Below are positions 1-9,326 of a DNA stretch of 64,000 bases, in pieces; the first letter of the stretch is position 1; each line of letters opens with the position of its first letter. Position numbers and translations under genes: made by a program. Source of the stretch: Sphingomonas sp. PsM26 (GTDB lineage Bacteria; Pseudomonadota; Alphaproteobacteria; Sphingomonadales; Sphingomonadaceae). Below the pieces are notes generated by a model. That model saw only the letters and a list, made by a program, of their open reading frames with translations, had not been told where the DNA came from and did no database searches. The stretch covers positions 1 to 64,000 of the forward strand of contig JARUXA010000018.1 in NCBI GenBank assembly GCA_030433805.1. Direction: 5' to 3'.

Positions 1-100
1 CCTAGATAAACACAAAATCTTTTGGGGGGGCAGCGGATTTTTTTTATAATAGAATGCTTATTTAATCTGCCCCGCGTCACTGACCCATGGTTTATCCCCC

Positions 101-131
101 AAAAAAACCGCGGGGTGCTTTCGCACCCGGC
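101..131 (-). terminator. Rho-independent terminator of typA
   Basis: Read on the minus strand, a GGGTGC/GCACCC stem with a GAAA tetraloop is followed by seven T. It lies about 30 bases beyond the typA stop. Bases 1-100 show no gene. Confidence 0.8.
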
Positions 132-161
132 CTCCCTCCTAGCCCCTAAAGACCCGCAACC

Positions 162-2006
162 TCAGCTGCTGAGCTTCGCCCGGCTCGCGCGCTTGCGCTC
201 GTTCGCATCCAGGAAGCGCTTGCGCAGCCGGATCGACTTCGGCGTCACCTCGACCATCTCGTCGTCGTCGATGTACGCGATCGCCTGCTCCAGCGTCGCG
301 CGCTTCGGCGGGGTCAGGCGGACCTGGTCGTCCTTGCCGCCGCTCGCGCGGAAGTTGGTCAGCGCCTTGGTCTTCATCGGGTTGACCTCGAGGTCGTCCG
401 GCTTGGCGTTCTCGCCGACGATCATGCCCTCGTACAGCGCCTCGCCGTGGCCGACGAACAGGATGCCGCGCTCTTCGAGCGGACCCAGTGCGTAGTTATT
501 GGCTTCGCCCGAACCGTTCGAGATGAGCACGCCGTTCTTGCGGCCCTCGATGTTGCCCTTGAACGGGCCATAACGCTCGAACAGGCGGTTCATGATGCCG
601 GTGCCGCGCGTGTCCGACAGGAACTCGCCGTGATAGCCGATCATGCCACGCGACGGGGCGGAGAAGGTGATGCGCGTCTTGCCACCGGTCGAGGGCCGCA
701 TGTCGGTCATCTCGGCCTTGCGCAGGTTCATCTTCTCGACGACCGTGCCCGAATATTCCTCGTCGACGTCGATGATGACGGTCTCGTACGGCTCGGTCTT
801 CTTGCCGTCCTCGTCCTCGTTGAACAGCACGCGCGGGCGGCTGATGCCGAGCTCGAAGCCCTCGCGGCGCATCGTCTCGATCAGCACGCCGAGCTGAAGC
901 TCGCCGCGCCCGGCGACTTCGAAGCTGTCCTTGTCGGAAGCCTCGGTCACCTTGACCGCGACATTGCTCTCGGCTTCGCGGAACAGGCGCTCGCGGATCA
1001 TGCGGCTGGTCACCTTGCTGCCTTCACGGCCCGCCATCGGCGAATCGTTGACCGCAAAACGCATCGACAGCGTTGGCGGATCGATCGGCTGCGCGTGAAG
1101 CGGCTCGGTCACGCTGGTGTCGGCGATCGTGTCGGCAACCGTTGCCACCGAAAGACCTGCAAGGCTGATGATGTCGCCTGCCTTGGCTTCGTCGACCGGC
1201 ACGCGGTCGAGCCCGCGGAACGACATGATCTTGGAGGCGCGGCCGGTCTCGATGATCTTGCCGTCGTTGTCGAGTGCGTGGATCGGCTGGTTGACCTTGA
1301 CCACGCCGGAGTTGACGCGACCGGTCAAAATACGACCCAAGAAGGGGTCACGATCGAGCAAAGTGACTAGAAACGTGAACGGAACGCCTGCAACTTCGAC
1401 CTTGGGCGGGGGCACATGCGCTACAATCGTCTCGAACATCGGGATCAGCGTGCCTTCGCGCGCATCCATGTCGGTCGAGGCATAGCCGTTGCGGCCCGAT
1501 GCGTAGAGCACGGGGAAATCAAGCTGCTCGTCGTTCGCATCGAGGCTGACGAACAGGTCGAACACTTCGTCGAGCACTTCCTGGATGCGCGCGTCGTTAC
1601 GATCGACCTTGTTGACGACGACGATCGGTTTCAGGCCGAGGGCCAATGCCTTGCCGGTGACGAACTTGGTCTGCGGCATCGCGCCTTCCGACGAATCGAC
1701 CAGCAGGACGACGCCGTCGACCATGCTGAGGATGCGCTCGACTTCGCCGCCGAAATCGGCGTGGCCGGGCGTATCGACGATGTTGATGCGGATGCTTTCG
1801 CTCTCACCGGGCGGAGTCCAGTCGACCGAGGTCGGCTTGGCGAGAATGGTGATGCCACGCTCTTTTTCCAAGTCATTGGAATCCATAGCTCTTTCTTCAA
1901 TCCGCTGATTGTCGCGGAAGGTGCCGGATTGACGGAAGAGCTGGTCGACCAAGGTCGTTTTGCCATGATCGACGTGTGCGATGATGGCCACATTGCGGAG
2001 GCTCAT
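162..2006 (-). CDS. typA: Ribosome-associated GTPase TypA/BipA
   Basis: Translational GTPase of the EF-G-like class. It binds 70S ribosomes and supports ribosome assembly and stress or low-temperature growth. The 614-residue length is normal for the family. Visible G motifs are AHVDHGKTT (residues 10-18, P-loop), RGITI (50-54, switch I), DTPGH (78-82) and NKVD (132-135). The beta-barrel, EF-G-like and BipA-specific C-terminal regions follow without interruption. The ATG start leads directly into the G domain, so no alternative is needed. The gene is transcribed alone, with its own terminator at 101-131, and the next gene upstream is about 145 bases away. Identification is firm from the family motifs. 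The physiological role is taken from other bacteria. Confidence 0.97.
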   Translation of the reverse strand: MSLRNVAIIAHVDHGKTTLVDQLFRQSGTFRDNQRIEERAMDSNDLEKERGITILAKPTSVDWTPPGESESIRINIVDTPGHADFGGEVERILSMVDGVVLLVDSSEGAMPQTKFVTGKALALGLKPIVVVNKVDRNDARIQEVLDEVFDLFVSLDANDEQLDFPVLYASGRNGYASTDMDAREGTLIPMFETIVAHVPPPKVEVAGVPFTFLVTLLDRDPFLGRILTGRVNSGVVKVNQPIHALDNDGKIIETGRASKIMSFRGLDRVPVDEAKAGDIISLAGLSVATVADTIADTSVTEPLHAQPIDPPTLSMRFAVNDSPMAGREGSKVTSRMIRERLFREAESNVAVKVTEASDKDSFEVAGRGELQLGVLIETMRREGFELGISRPRVLFNEDEDGKKTEPYETVIIDVDEEYSGTVVEKMNLRKAEMTDMRPSTGGKTRITFSAPSRGMIGYHGEFLSDTRGTGIMNRLFERYGPFKGNIEGRKNGVLISNGSGEANNYALGPLEERGILFVGHGEALYEGMIVGENAKPDDLEVNPMKTKALTNFRASGGKDDQVRLTPPKRATLEQAIAYIDDDEMVEVTPKSIRLRKRFLDANERKRASRAKLSS

Positions 2007-2151
2007 GGGTGTCTCGTTGCTAAAATCGGGAAGAGGATCGCGTGCCGATAGCGGAAAGCGTGCGTTGCAACAAGGGCGGGGTCGAAACGAACGCGGGCCG
2101 GGCGGCGCGTGCGCCCCCCGGCCCGATGCCCCTGTAAAGCGGGGTTGTGTT

Positions 2152-2979
2152 TCAGATCCGCTTGATCCGGCGGCGAACCACCGGCGGGACCCAGTCGTCG
2201 AGGAAATGCTTGCTCCGGATCCGCCAGTCGACCTGATCGGTCGATTGCGGGCGCACCTGGAACGCGGTGGTCCGCTTGGGGACGCGATCGAGCCCGCCTT
2301 CCACCGCCTTGTAATAATAGAGCGCCATCGACCGGCGCGACAGCTCCGGCGGGCACATCACCGGGTCCGGCTGGCCGTGGTAGCTGTCGAGCGTGGTCGT
2401 GAACACAACCGCACGCCCGAGCACCGGCAACACGCTGACCTCGCGCGTCTTCATGCTCTTGTCCCAAAGTTCGAGATTGCCGCCGTAGCTCTCCTCCCAG
2501 TTTTCGTTGAGATAGATCAGCAGATTAAGCTGGCGCACGACATTGAGCCGGACATGCTGGTTGAAATCGGCGTGAACCCCCAGATGGCCGCCACGCTTGG
2601 TCTCGTGCAGCCCGCCGCCAACGAATGACGGATCGACGATCAGCCCGCTGATCCCGGTCATCTCCTCCAGAAAGCCGACAAACGCGTCGCTGTTGAACGC
2701 GCTGAACAGGCTGTGGGTAATGGGCCCACCCCATTCGCTTGGCGGATACTGGTACTTCAACCGCTCCTGCGAACGGTCGAAATACGTCTTGCCCTCCGAT
2801 TTGGGGAACTCGGACAAGACCTTGCGCAACAAGTCTGGGCTCAGGAAGTCGTCCATGACGATACTTGGAAACGGGCTGGCCGATACATATCGCTCATGCA
2901 GCGACTTCCCGACCGAACGGCACTTCTCTTCGTCGAAAAGTACCACATCCGATTCGATCGTAGGATCAAGTACCGCCAT
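2152..2979 (-). CDS. 2-oxoglutarate/Fe(II)-dependent oxygenase (prolyl 4-hydroxylase-like)
   Basis: A 275-residue cytoplasmic protein with the double-stranded beta-helix signature of 2OG-Fe(II) oxygenases. It has an HxD pair at His136/Asp138 (motif HADFN), a distal His201 (SYHGQP), and Arg215/Arg216 placed to bind the 2OG carboxylate. The aromatic-rich strand ALYYYK follows. This arrangement is that of the P4H/2OG-FeII_Oxy_3 group. The substrate cannot be read from sequence; hydroxylation of a peptide, glycan or small molecule is possible. It lies 116 bases downstream of the TonB-dependent receptor on the same strand and may be its operon partner. That would fit a role in processing an imported compound, but this is inference. 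No signal peptide is seen. Confidence 0.82.
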   Translation of the reverse strand: MAVLDPTIESDVVLFDEEKCRSVGKSLHERYVSASPFPSIVMDDFLSPDLLRKVLSEFPKSEGKTYFDRSQERLKYQYPPSEWGGPITHSLFSAFNSDAFVGFLEEMTGISGLIVDPSFVGGGLHETKRGGHLGVHADFNQHVRLNVVRQLNLLIYLNENWEESYGGNLELWDKSMKTREVSVLPVLGRAVVFTTTLDSYHGQPDPVMCPPELSRRSMALYYYKAVEGGLDRVPKRTTAFQVRPQSTDQVDWRIRSKHFLDDWVPPVVRRRIKRI

Positions 2980-3095
2980 AAAACGCCCCCGTTTATTGTG
3001 GAGGAAGTTTACCCTATTCGAATGATGCCAGCAATATATCGTTACGGTACCGGGGCGCCTATTTGGGTAACTAAGCCAGGCACTGACCCCATTAC

Positions 3096-5495
3096 TTAGA
3101 AACGCCCGCTGAGTTCCACCCCGTAGACTTGGGGTTCGCCACGAATGTAAGTCGGTATCCCGAACCCACCCCCGGTATTCCCCGCATCGATCAGATACTT
3201 GCGGTTGAGCACATTCCGCGCGAACCCGCCGATCGCATATTTGCCGTTCTCCAGTTCGACGCCCGCGCGGATATTGGCCAGCGCATAGGCGCCCTGGCTG
3301 ATCGCCGCGCTGTTGGGCAGCTCGAAGAACTGGCTGCTCTGATAGGTGACGGACGGCGTGGCGTAGAGCGTTATCGTCCGCACCGGCACGCGGATCGTCG
3401 CGCCACCCGAGGCGGTATATTGCGGCTGCAACCGGAAGCGCGCGCTCGAATAGACGCCGTAGCTGGCGTTCTTGGCGATCTTGCCGTCGACATAGGCAAA
3501 GTTGCCGAACAGCTGGACGAAGCGCCCGAGCTTGAGGTTGCCCTCCGCCTCCACGCCCGGGCTGCGCGCCTTGCCCGCGCTTTGCGTGGTGGTGATGCCG
3601 TTGTTGGTCACCGACACCTGGAAGCCGTTATAGTCCTGATAGAACGCACCGAGCGACCCGGTGAACGGGCCGATCTTGCCCTTGATCCCGCCCTCGTAAT
3701 TCCACACGACTTCTTCGGGCACGATCTGCAGGTTGGGAACGACCTGCCCGCCCACGCTCGCCGCGGCGAGCTGGACGACCGGCGAGCGGCGGCCCTTGCT
3801 GACCGTCGCATAGAGGTTGATCGCATCGGTCACGCGGTACAGCAGATTGGCGCGCGGCAGGATCGCGGAGAAGCTTCGCACTGCATTGAAGATCACGCCG
3901 TTGGTGTTGGCGGTCCCGAGCAAGCTGCTGCGCACGCCCAGCCCGGCGAGGATCACCGAATTCGGCTGGACCGAGCTGTAGCCCGACTTGCGCTGCTCGA
4001 TCAGCACGCGCGCACCGGCGGTGATCTCGAGCTTCGGGGTCGGGATCCACGTGCCGTCGGCGAACATCGAATAGGTCGTGTTGGTGCCGTAATTGGTGAA
4101 GACCGACTGATACGGGATCTGCGTCGCCGCCCCGCGCGTCAGCACCGCGGTCGCGCGCGCCGCCGTCACCGTGCCGTTGGACGCCACGCAGCCCGACACC
4201 CCGTTCGCCGCAAGCGCGGCGCGGACGCCGGCATAGGCCGACGACACCGAACAGCCGAGATACGTGCCTTCCTCGGTCGAGAAGGGCACCCGCTGCAGGT
4301 TGTTCTCGAACAGCGCGTTCCAGCCGAACGACGCGTGATAGGTGTCGCCGGTGAAGTTGAAGCGGCCTTCATGGCTCCACTGGTCGCCGCGCGCTTCCTC
4401 GCCGAATTCGAGATACCAGGCGGGGCCGCCGTCGGCATCGAACACTTCGTTGCTGTTGAACTTGCGATAGCCGTTGACCGTGGTGAAGCTGACGCCCGGC
4501 GAAAGCTCGTAGGTCACGGTCAGATTGGCATCATAGACATCGCGCTTGAGCCCGAGCTTGCGCGCGCCGAGCACCGTCTCGCTGTAGGGCGAGCCCGACA
4601 GTTCGGCATAGGCATAGTCGCCGCCATTGCCGCCGGTGGGCGCCAGCGCGCGCGAACGGAAGGCGGTGCCGGGGTTGCGCTGGCCGTCATAGCTCAGCAC
4701 CAGATTGGCGGTCAGCCGGTCGGTCGGTGCCCAGCGCAGCGAGCCGCGGATGCCGCGCTGGTCCTGCCCGTTGAGATCTTCCTGATCGACCTTGCCCTGG
4801 TTCTGGTTGGCGACCTTGGGGTCGCCCGCGATGTTGCGGACGAAACCGTCGTGATGCTTGTACGCAAACGCCAGTCGCCCGGCGAGCGTATCGTTGCCAA
4901 GGTTGACGAAGCCCGACACCTGCCCGCGATTGTAATTGCCGTACGATCCGATCAGCTGGCCGGACGTGCCGGCGCGTGCCGGGGCGGAGATCATGTTGAC
5001 CGCGCCGACTGCGGATGCCGTACCGAACAGCGTCGCCTGCGGCCCCTTGACCACTTCGATCCGCTCCAGATCGTACAGATCCTGATACGCGCCGCGCGTC
5101 CGCGAGATGTCCACGCCGTTATAGTAAAGGGAGACGCGCGCACCCTGCTGCGACGATCCGCTGTCCGAGGTGATCCCGCGGATGACGAAGCCCGGGTTGT
5201 TGGCGCTCTGCTCCTGGATCCGCAGCCCCGGAATGTAGAGCGCAACCTCGGCGAGCGAATTCACCCCCAGTTCCGCCATCCGCGCGCCGGTCACGGCACT
5301 GACGGTCATCGGAACGTCCTGGATGCGCTGCTCGCGCTTCTGCGCGGTGACGACGATGTCGCCGCCCCCGACCGCCTGAGCGTCCGCCTGAACGTCGGGA
5401 TCGGCCGCAGGCGCGGCGAGCGCTTGGGCCAGCGCCGCCGACGAACAGCAACCGAGCAACGCCGCAGATGCCGCGAACGTGATGAACTTACGCAT
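3096..5495 (-). CDS. TonB-dependent outer-membrane receptor
   Basis: A 799-residue TonB-dependent receptor. The ATG at 5495 was chosen because AAGGGGA lies just upstream and the product then starts with a signal peptide (MRKFITFAAS..., probable cleavage near residue 23 after ALA). The first mature segment contains the TonB-box-like DIVVTAQKR, followed by a plug domain with PGLRIQ, FVIRGI and ERIEVVKGPQATLFG. A long beta-barrel ends in an aromatic C-terminal residue (LSGRF), as required for BAM recognition. The plug type is the one common in sphingomonads and labelled siderophore- or xenobiotic-type, but the ligand cannot be assigned. The 2OG oxygenase gene follows on the same strand. Confidence 0.93.
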   Translation of the reverse strand: MRKFITFAASAALLGCCSSAALAQALAAPAADPDVQADAQAVGGGDIVVTAQKREQRIQDVPMTVSAVTGARMAELGVNSLAEVALYIPGLRIQEQSANNPGFVIRGITSDSGSSQQGARVSLYYNGVDISRTRGAYQDLYDLERIEVVKGPQATLFGTASAVGAVNMISAPARAGTSGQLIGSYGNYNRGQVSGFVNLGNDTLAGRLAFAYKHHDGFVRNIAGDPKVANQNQGKVDQEDLNGQDQRGIRGSLRWAPTDRLTANLVLSYDGQRNPGTAFRSRALAPTGGNGGDYAYAELSGSPYSETVLGARKLGLKRDVYDANLTVTYELSPGVSFTTVNGYRKFNSNEVFDADGGPAWYLEFGEEARGDQWSHEGRFNFTGDTYHASFGWNALFENNLQRVPFSTEEGTYLGCSVSSAYAGVRAALAANGVSGCVASNGTVTAARATAVLTRGAATQIPYQSVFTNYGTNTTYSMFADGTWIPTPKLEITAGARVLIEQRKSGYSSVQPNSVILAGLGVRSSLLGTANTNGVIFNAVRSFSAILPRANLLYRVTDAINLYATVSKGRRSPVVQLAAASVGGQVVPNLQIVPEEVVWNYEGGIKGKIGPFTGSLGAFYQDYNGFQVSVTNNGITTTQSAGKARSPGVEAEGNLKLGRFVQLFGNFAYVDGKIAKNASYGVYSSARFRLQPQYTASGGATIRVPVRTITLYATPSVTYQSSQFFELPNSAAISQGAYALANIRAGVELENGKYAIGGFARNVLNRKYLIDAGNTGGGFGIPTYIRGEPQVYGVELSGRF

Positions 5496-5670
5496 GATAT
5501 TGATTCCCCTTATGCCGCGCTGCGGTATGCGGGAGGTGTTGCGATACGGAGACGAAGACGTTGCACTTCCGTTACAGTTGACCGGTTTCGTGTGTAGTGT
5601 TGCGTTAATACACTTGAAGCGCCGGGGGATCGGCGGCATTTATCAGCGACGCGTAAGTGGGAGATTGACG

Positions 5671-6882
5671 ATGGCGACGACTGCACCGACCGATACGGAT
5701 GCCGCAGCGTCCGGGCTGGTCCTGACGCCGCCCGATCCCGTTCCCGTGCTCGCGCCCGAAAAGGCCGTCGGCCTGGTTCCGATCGAGGACGGTGTCCGCA
5801 GCAAGTTGCAGGACAAGGTCGCCGGCTTCGTCGACGATCTCGTCGCGCAGGACGTCAATTCGCCCGAGTTCGGCAAGCGTGTCGATGCGATCGCGGCGAT
5901 GGGCCAAAAGGAAATCCGCGCCGCAGCCGAGCAGTCCAACCGCTTCCTCGACCGTCCGGTCAAGGCAATGGACGGCGACACCGGCGTCGGCGCGGACCTG
6001 ACCGAGCTTCGCCGCACGATCGAAAAGCTCGACCCTTCGACCAACAGCAAGCTGATCTCGAGCCGGGGCATCATGTCCAAGCTGTTCGGCGGCAGCATCA
6101 ACACCTATTTCGATAAGTATCGCTCCTCGCAGTCGCATATCTCGGCGATCCTCAAGACGCTCGCGCGCGGCAAGGATGAGCTGCTGATGGACAATGCCGC
6201 GATCGATACCGAGCGCAGCAATTTATGGACCGCGATGGGGCGGCTCGAGCAGATGATCGTGCTGTCGAAGGAAATGGACGCGCGGCTCGAGGACAAGGCG
6301 AACGACCTCGACCATAGCGATCCCGCCAAGGCCAAGGCGATCCGCGAGAGCGCGCTCTTCTACGTCCGCCAGCGCACGCAGGATCTGCTGACGCAAATGG
6401 CGGTGACGGTACAGGGCTATCTCGCGCTCGATCTGGTCAAGAAGAACAACGTCGAGCTGATCAAGGGTGTCGACCGTGCCTCGACCACCACCGTGTCCGC
6501 GCTGCGGACCGCGGTGACGGTCGCGCAGGCGCTCGCCAACCAGCGGCTCGTGCTCGACCAGATCACCGCGCTCAACACGACCACCGCCAACATCATCGAT
6601 GCGACCGGCAAGCTGCTCAAGTCGCAGACCGCGACGATCCACGAACAGGCCGCCGCCTCGACCATCCCGGTCGAGACGCTCCAGCGCGCGTTCCAGAACA
6701 TCTACGATACGATGGACGCGATCGACTCGTTCAAGCTCAAGGCGCTGGATTCGATGAAGACCACGGTCGGCACGCTGTCGAACGAAGTCGAGAAGTCGAA
6801 GGGCTATATCGCCCGCGCCGAGGGGGCCGCGCAGAACCGGCTGTCCGGCCCCGGCGACACGTTCAAGCTGGAAGCGGAGTGA
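5671..6882 (+). CDS. TelA/toxic-anion-resistance family protein
   Basis: A 403-residue, almost entirely helical cytoplasmic protein of the TelA family (tellurite/toxic anion resistance). A long run of amphipathic helices predicts coiled coil over most of residues 60-390. The start at 5671 was chosen because GGGAG lies upstream and an earlier in-frame methionine would add an unrelated arginine-rich tail. Family members are linked to tellurite, cell-envelope stress or bacteriocin tolerance, and the biochemical activity is not known. The gene ends five bases before a two-helix membrane protein, so the two form an operon. In other bacteria telA often sits beside a membrane protein of the XpaC type, and the partner here fits that pattern. 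Confidence 0.85.
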   Translation: MATTAPTDTDAAASGLVLTPPDPVPVLAPEKAVGLVPIEDGVRSKLQDKVAGFVDDLVAQDVNSPEFGKRVDAIAAMGQKEIRAAAEQSNRFLDRPVKAMDGDTGVGADLTELRRTIEKLDPSTNSKLISSRGIMSKLFGGSINTYFDKYRSSQSHISAILKTLARGKDELLMDNAAIDTERSNLWTAMGRLEQMIVLSKEMDARLEDKANDLDHSDPAKAKAIRESALFYVRQRTQDLLTQMAVTVQGYLALDLVKKNNVELIKGVDRASTTTVSALRTAVTVAQALANQRLVLDQITALNTTTANIIDATGKLLKSQTATIHEQAAASTIPVETLQRAFQNIYDTMDAIDSFKLKALDSMKTTVGTLSNEVEKSKGYIARAEGAAQNRLSGPGDTFKLEAE

Positions 6883-6886
6883 TCCG

Positions 6887-7573
6887 ATGACCGACGTCGA
6901 TCGCCAGGTCGCGCGCGCGGGGCAAGTGCTCGATCGGACGCGGGCGGAGCGCGCAGCGCAGCGCGGGCGGCGGCGCGCGGCGACGAGCCTCGCGCGGCGC
7001 GTGGGCTATGCCGCGGCGGCCGATCTCGCGATCCTGGTCGCCGCGATGACGATCGGCTGGTTTGTCCCGATCGGCATGGGCGGCGCGCTGATCGTGGTCG
7101 CGCTGATGGCGGTTGTCACCGCGACCCTGCTGTTCGCCAGCCTGACGCCCAAGGTCCGGGTCGAACAGTTGCACGCGGTGCCGCTCAAGGCGCTGCCGCA
7201 AATGACCGAGCAATGGCTCGAGACGCAACGCGCGCTGCTGCCTGCCCCTGCGCAGACGCTGGTCGACGGCATCGGCGTCCGGCTCGAGGCGCTCGCACCG
7301 CAGTTGCAGACGCTCGACGAGCAACAGCCCGCCGCGACCGAAGTCCGCAAGCTGGTTGGCGAGCAACTCCCCGAGCTGTTGCGCGATTATGCCAAGGTTC
7401 CCGCGGCACTCCGCACGGTCGAACGCAACGGTCGCTCGCCCGACGCGCAGCTTGCCGATGGTCTTCGCGTGATCGACGAGGAAATCGGGCAAATGTCTGC
7501 GCAACTGGCGCAGGGTGATCTCGACTTGCTCGAGACGCGCGGGCGTTTCCTGGAAATCAAATATCGCGACTGA
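6887..7573 (+). CDS. Two-helix membrane protein, TelA partner
   Basis: A 228-residue protein that I do not recognise as a named family. The basic N-terminus (residues 1-40, many Arg) is followed by two closely spaced hydrophobic helices (about 44-61 and 64-85), a short linker and a helical C-terminal region of about 140 residues rich in Leu, Gln and Glu. Its architecture resembles XpaC-type proteins that accompany TelA, but sequence support is weak. It starts 5 bases after the TelA-like stop, so it is probably translated from the same mRNA. A membrane anchor for the TelA-like protein is a reasonable guess. Confidence 0.7.
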   Translation: MTDVDRQVARAGQVLDRTRAERAAQRGRRRAATSLARRVGYAAAADLAILVAAMTIGWFVPIGMGGALIVVALMAVVTATLLFASLTPKVRVEQLHAVPLKALPQMTEQWLETQRALLPAPAQTLVDGIGVRLEALAPQLQTLDEQQPAATEVRKLVGEQLPELLRDYAKVPAALRTVERNGRSPDAQLADGLRVIDEEIGQMSAQLAQGDLDLLETRGRFLEIKYRD

Positions 7574-7593
7574 TCCCGCGGATCGTCGCAGGG

Positions 7594-7630
7594 CAAAAAA
7601 ATACCGCCGTCCCGATTGGGACGGCGGTAT
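7594..7630 (-). terminator. Terminator of the PEP-CTERM gene
   Basis: A perfect 13-bp inverted repeat (7601-7613 with 7618-7630, loop GATT). On the minus strand it is followed by seven T. On the plus strand no T-run follows, so it mainly ends the minus-strand gene. Confidence 0.88.
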
Positions 7631-7651
7631 CTCTACCCGAAGGTATGACGC

Positions 7652-8215
7652 TTAGGCGTAGGTGACCTTGGTCGACGAACGCTTGTACGAGCGCAGGCCG
7701 AAACCGATCATGCCGAAGCCCATGAGCATCATGCCCCAGGTTGCGGGCTCAGGAACTGCCGAGACCGAGAAGGTGTACGAGCCACCGTTGTCACGGTAGT
7801 TGTCGTCGGCAACGCCGAACGACAGAACGCTTGCGTTCGCCTGCGACAGGCCCGTGTTCAGCACGAAGCTGTAGGTGTTGTTCGCGCTGTACGCCGGAAC
7901 CATGCCGTCGAGGATCGAGTTCGCAACAGCCTGGTTGCGCGTTGCGCCGGTCGAAGCGAACGAACCCGCGGTGTAGGCGAGCTGGTACAGACCCGAGTTG
8001 CGAGCCTGCGAAACCGTCTGGTAGAACGCGTCGTTGACGGTGTTGCCGTTCGAGAAGCCCGTGCCGCTGACGGTCACGCGAACCTGACCGAAGTAGGTGC
8101 CCGTGGTGGTCGCGCCGGTCGGCGTGTTGAAGGCGGCGGTGAGGTTCTCGGCGGCGAATGCCGGAGCAGCCGTTGCAAGCAGCGCGACCGCTGCTGCGCT
8201 CAGAATTTTCTTCAT
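7652..8215 (-). CDS. PEPxxWA-CTERM sorting-domain protein
   Basis: A 187-residue secreted protein. An N-terminal signal peptide (MKKILSAAAVALLATAAPAFA, about 21 residues) precedes a beta-rich region without recognisable catalytic motifs. The C-terminus carries the sphingomonad sorting tail starting near residue 154: VPEPATWGMM, a glycine-rich hydrophobic helix, and a basic cluster (RSYKR). In this family the tail is recognised by exosortase-type machinery and the protein ends up at the envelope or in exopolysaccharide. The start at 8215 was preferred over one 13 codons upstream because only this one gives a standard signal peptide. It is monocistronic with a strong terminator. The function of the mature domain is unknown. 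Confidence 0.88.
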   Translation of the reverse strand: MKKILSAAAVALLATAAPAFAAENLTAAFNTPTGATTTGTYFGQVRVTVSGTGFSNGNTVNDAFYQTVSQARNSGLYQLAYTAGSFASTGATRNQAVANSILDGMVPAYSANNTYSFVLNTGLSQANASVLSFGVADDNYRDNGGSYTFSVSAVPEPATWGMMLMGFGMIGFGLRSYKRSSTKVTYA

Positions 8216-8890
8216 ACTCGGTACCCTTATCCTATTGCTGGTCCAGTTGGACACGCGAACAAGGTTAACAAGTTTCGTGCCAAGCCCAGAAATGCGCGCT
8301 TTTCGGCGCTGCAGTGCAGCAGAATGTCAGGGATCCGCGGCGTTCGCTCCCGCAAATCCGGCATTTCGCCGGGGATGAAATAGCGCTCATGATCCCATGT
8401 CGTCCCGATCCGGGAATATCGTGTACGCGCTGTAAGGGAAAGCGACACCGTTAATAGATCTGAATAATATCAATGTATAAATATCGCTTCTTGGCAGAAC
8501 ACTACGTCCATCTCGGGCGGCACCGAGCACATGACCGATAGATTTATTGGAGGTCACGCGGGCGCTTTGCCGACATCCGACCAGGAAACGCGTATGCGGC
8601 ATGGAGCCGAAACCCTGACACCATGCACCAACGCCGTGACTTGGTCGCGCCGCTCACCCTGCCCGATCACATGCTCGGCCAAGCCGTCGATTGCAGCTAC
8701 TGTAACGCTAGCCTTCCGCGCGCTTCACGTTGCATTGCTGCACCCGTTCGGCTATGCGCACGCCCTTCCAACGAGACATCGATGGATTTTGCGGGAGGCG
8801 GCTCTTTATCGAGGCGTCGCTTGGACCGCTAAACTTGAACCGGGCCAAGGTGTTTCGATGCCTTGCCCCCTGACAGAGTGAGACCGCCTT
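8216..8890. other. Long non-coding stretch upstream of rplK
   Basis: About 675 bases between the PEP-CTERM start and rplK. An AT-rich patch near 8450-8500 may hold promoters for either side. Short open frames occur at 8531-8881, but they have no Shine-Dalgarno support and read as low-complexity Arg/Ala/Pro. secE, nusG and the tRNA that often precede rplK are absent. I see nothing else. Confidence 0.5.
8842..8869 (+). promoter_or_regulatory. Hairpin in the rplK leader, possible L1 target
   Basis: GGGCCAAGG (8842-8850) pairs with CCTTGCCCC (8861-8869) around a 10-base loop, 22 bases before the rplK start. Autoregulation of the L11-L1 mRNA by protein L1 is established in other bacteria. That this hairpin is the L1 site is inference from position alone. 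Confidence 0.3.
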
Positions 8891-9322
8891 ATGGCAAAGA
8901 AGATTACAGGCTACATCAAGCTTCAGGTGCCGGCCGGCAAGGCCAACCCGTCGCCCCCGATCGGTCCTGCGCTGGGTCAGCGCGGCGTTAACATCATGGA
9001 ATTCTGCAAGGCGTTCAACGCGTCGACCGGTGACCAGGAAGTCGGCACGCCGCTCCCCACCGTCATCACCGTCTATGCCGACCGCAGCTTCTCGTTCGAG
9101 ACCAAGACGCCGCCCGCGACGTTCCTGATCAAGAAGGCCGCTGGCCTCAAGTCGGGCTCGAAGGAGCCGGGCAAGACGGTTGCCGGCAAGATCAAGCGCT
9201 CGCAGCTTTCGGAAATCGCGACTGCGAAGATGAAGGATCTCAACGCCAACGATATCGACGCGGCAACCCGCATCATCGAAGGCTCCGCCCGCGCAATGGG
9301 CCTCGAAGTGGTGGAGGGCTGA
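8891..9322 (+). CDS. rplK: 50S ribosomal protein L11
   Basis: A 143-residue ribosomal protein L11, which binds the GTPase-associated region of 23S rRNA. The N-terminal motif KLQVPAGKANPSPPIGPALG and the rRNA-binding C-terminal part (KKAAGLKSGSKEPGKT, LNANDIDAATRIIEGSARAMG) are both present. Length is standard. rplA follows after 4 bases, so the two are one transcription unit, ended by the terminator at 10050-10078. In many bacteria nusG lies upstream and rplJ-rplL downstream. Neither is here, so the L11-L1 pair is isolated. Confidence 0.98.
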   Translation: MAKKITGYIKLQVPAGKANPSPPIGPALGQRGVNIMEFCKAFNASTGDQEVGTPLPTVITVYADRSFSFETKTPPATFLIKKAAGLKSGSKEPGKTVAGKIKRSQLSEIATAKMKDLNANDIDAATRIIEGSARAMGLEVVEG

Positions 9323-9326
9323 GATC

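Noticed and set aside
3129..5597. 822-codon open frame on the plus strand
   Set aside because: It is the antisense of the TonB receptor. Composition is Arg/Ala/Gly-rich without domains, and the receptor frame has a signal peptide and plug motifs.
8531..8881. 116-codon frame before rplK
   Set aside because: No ribosome site, no domain, low-complexity composition, and it runs through the rplK leader hairpin.
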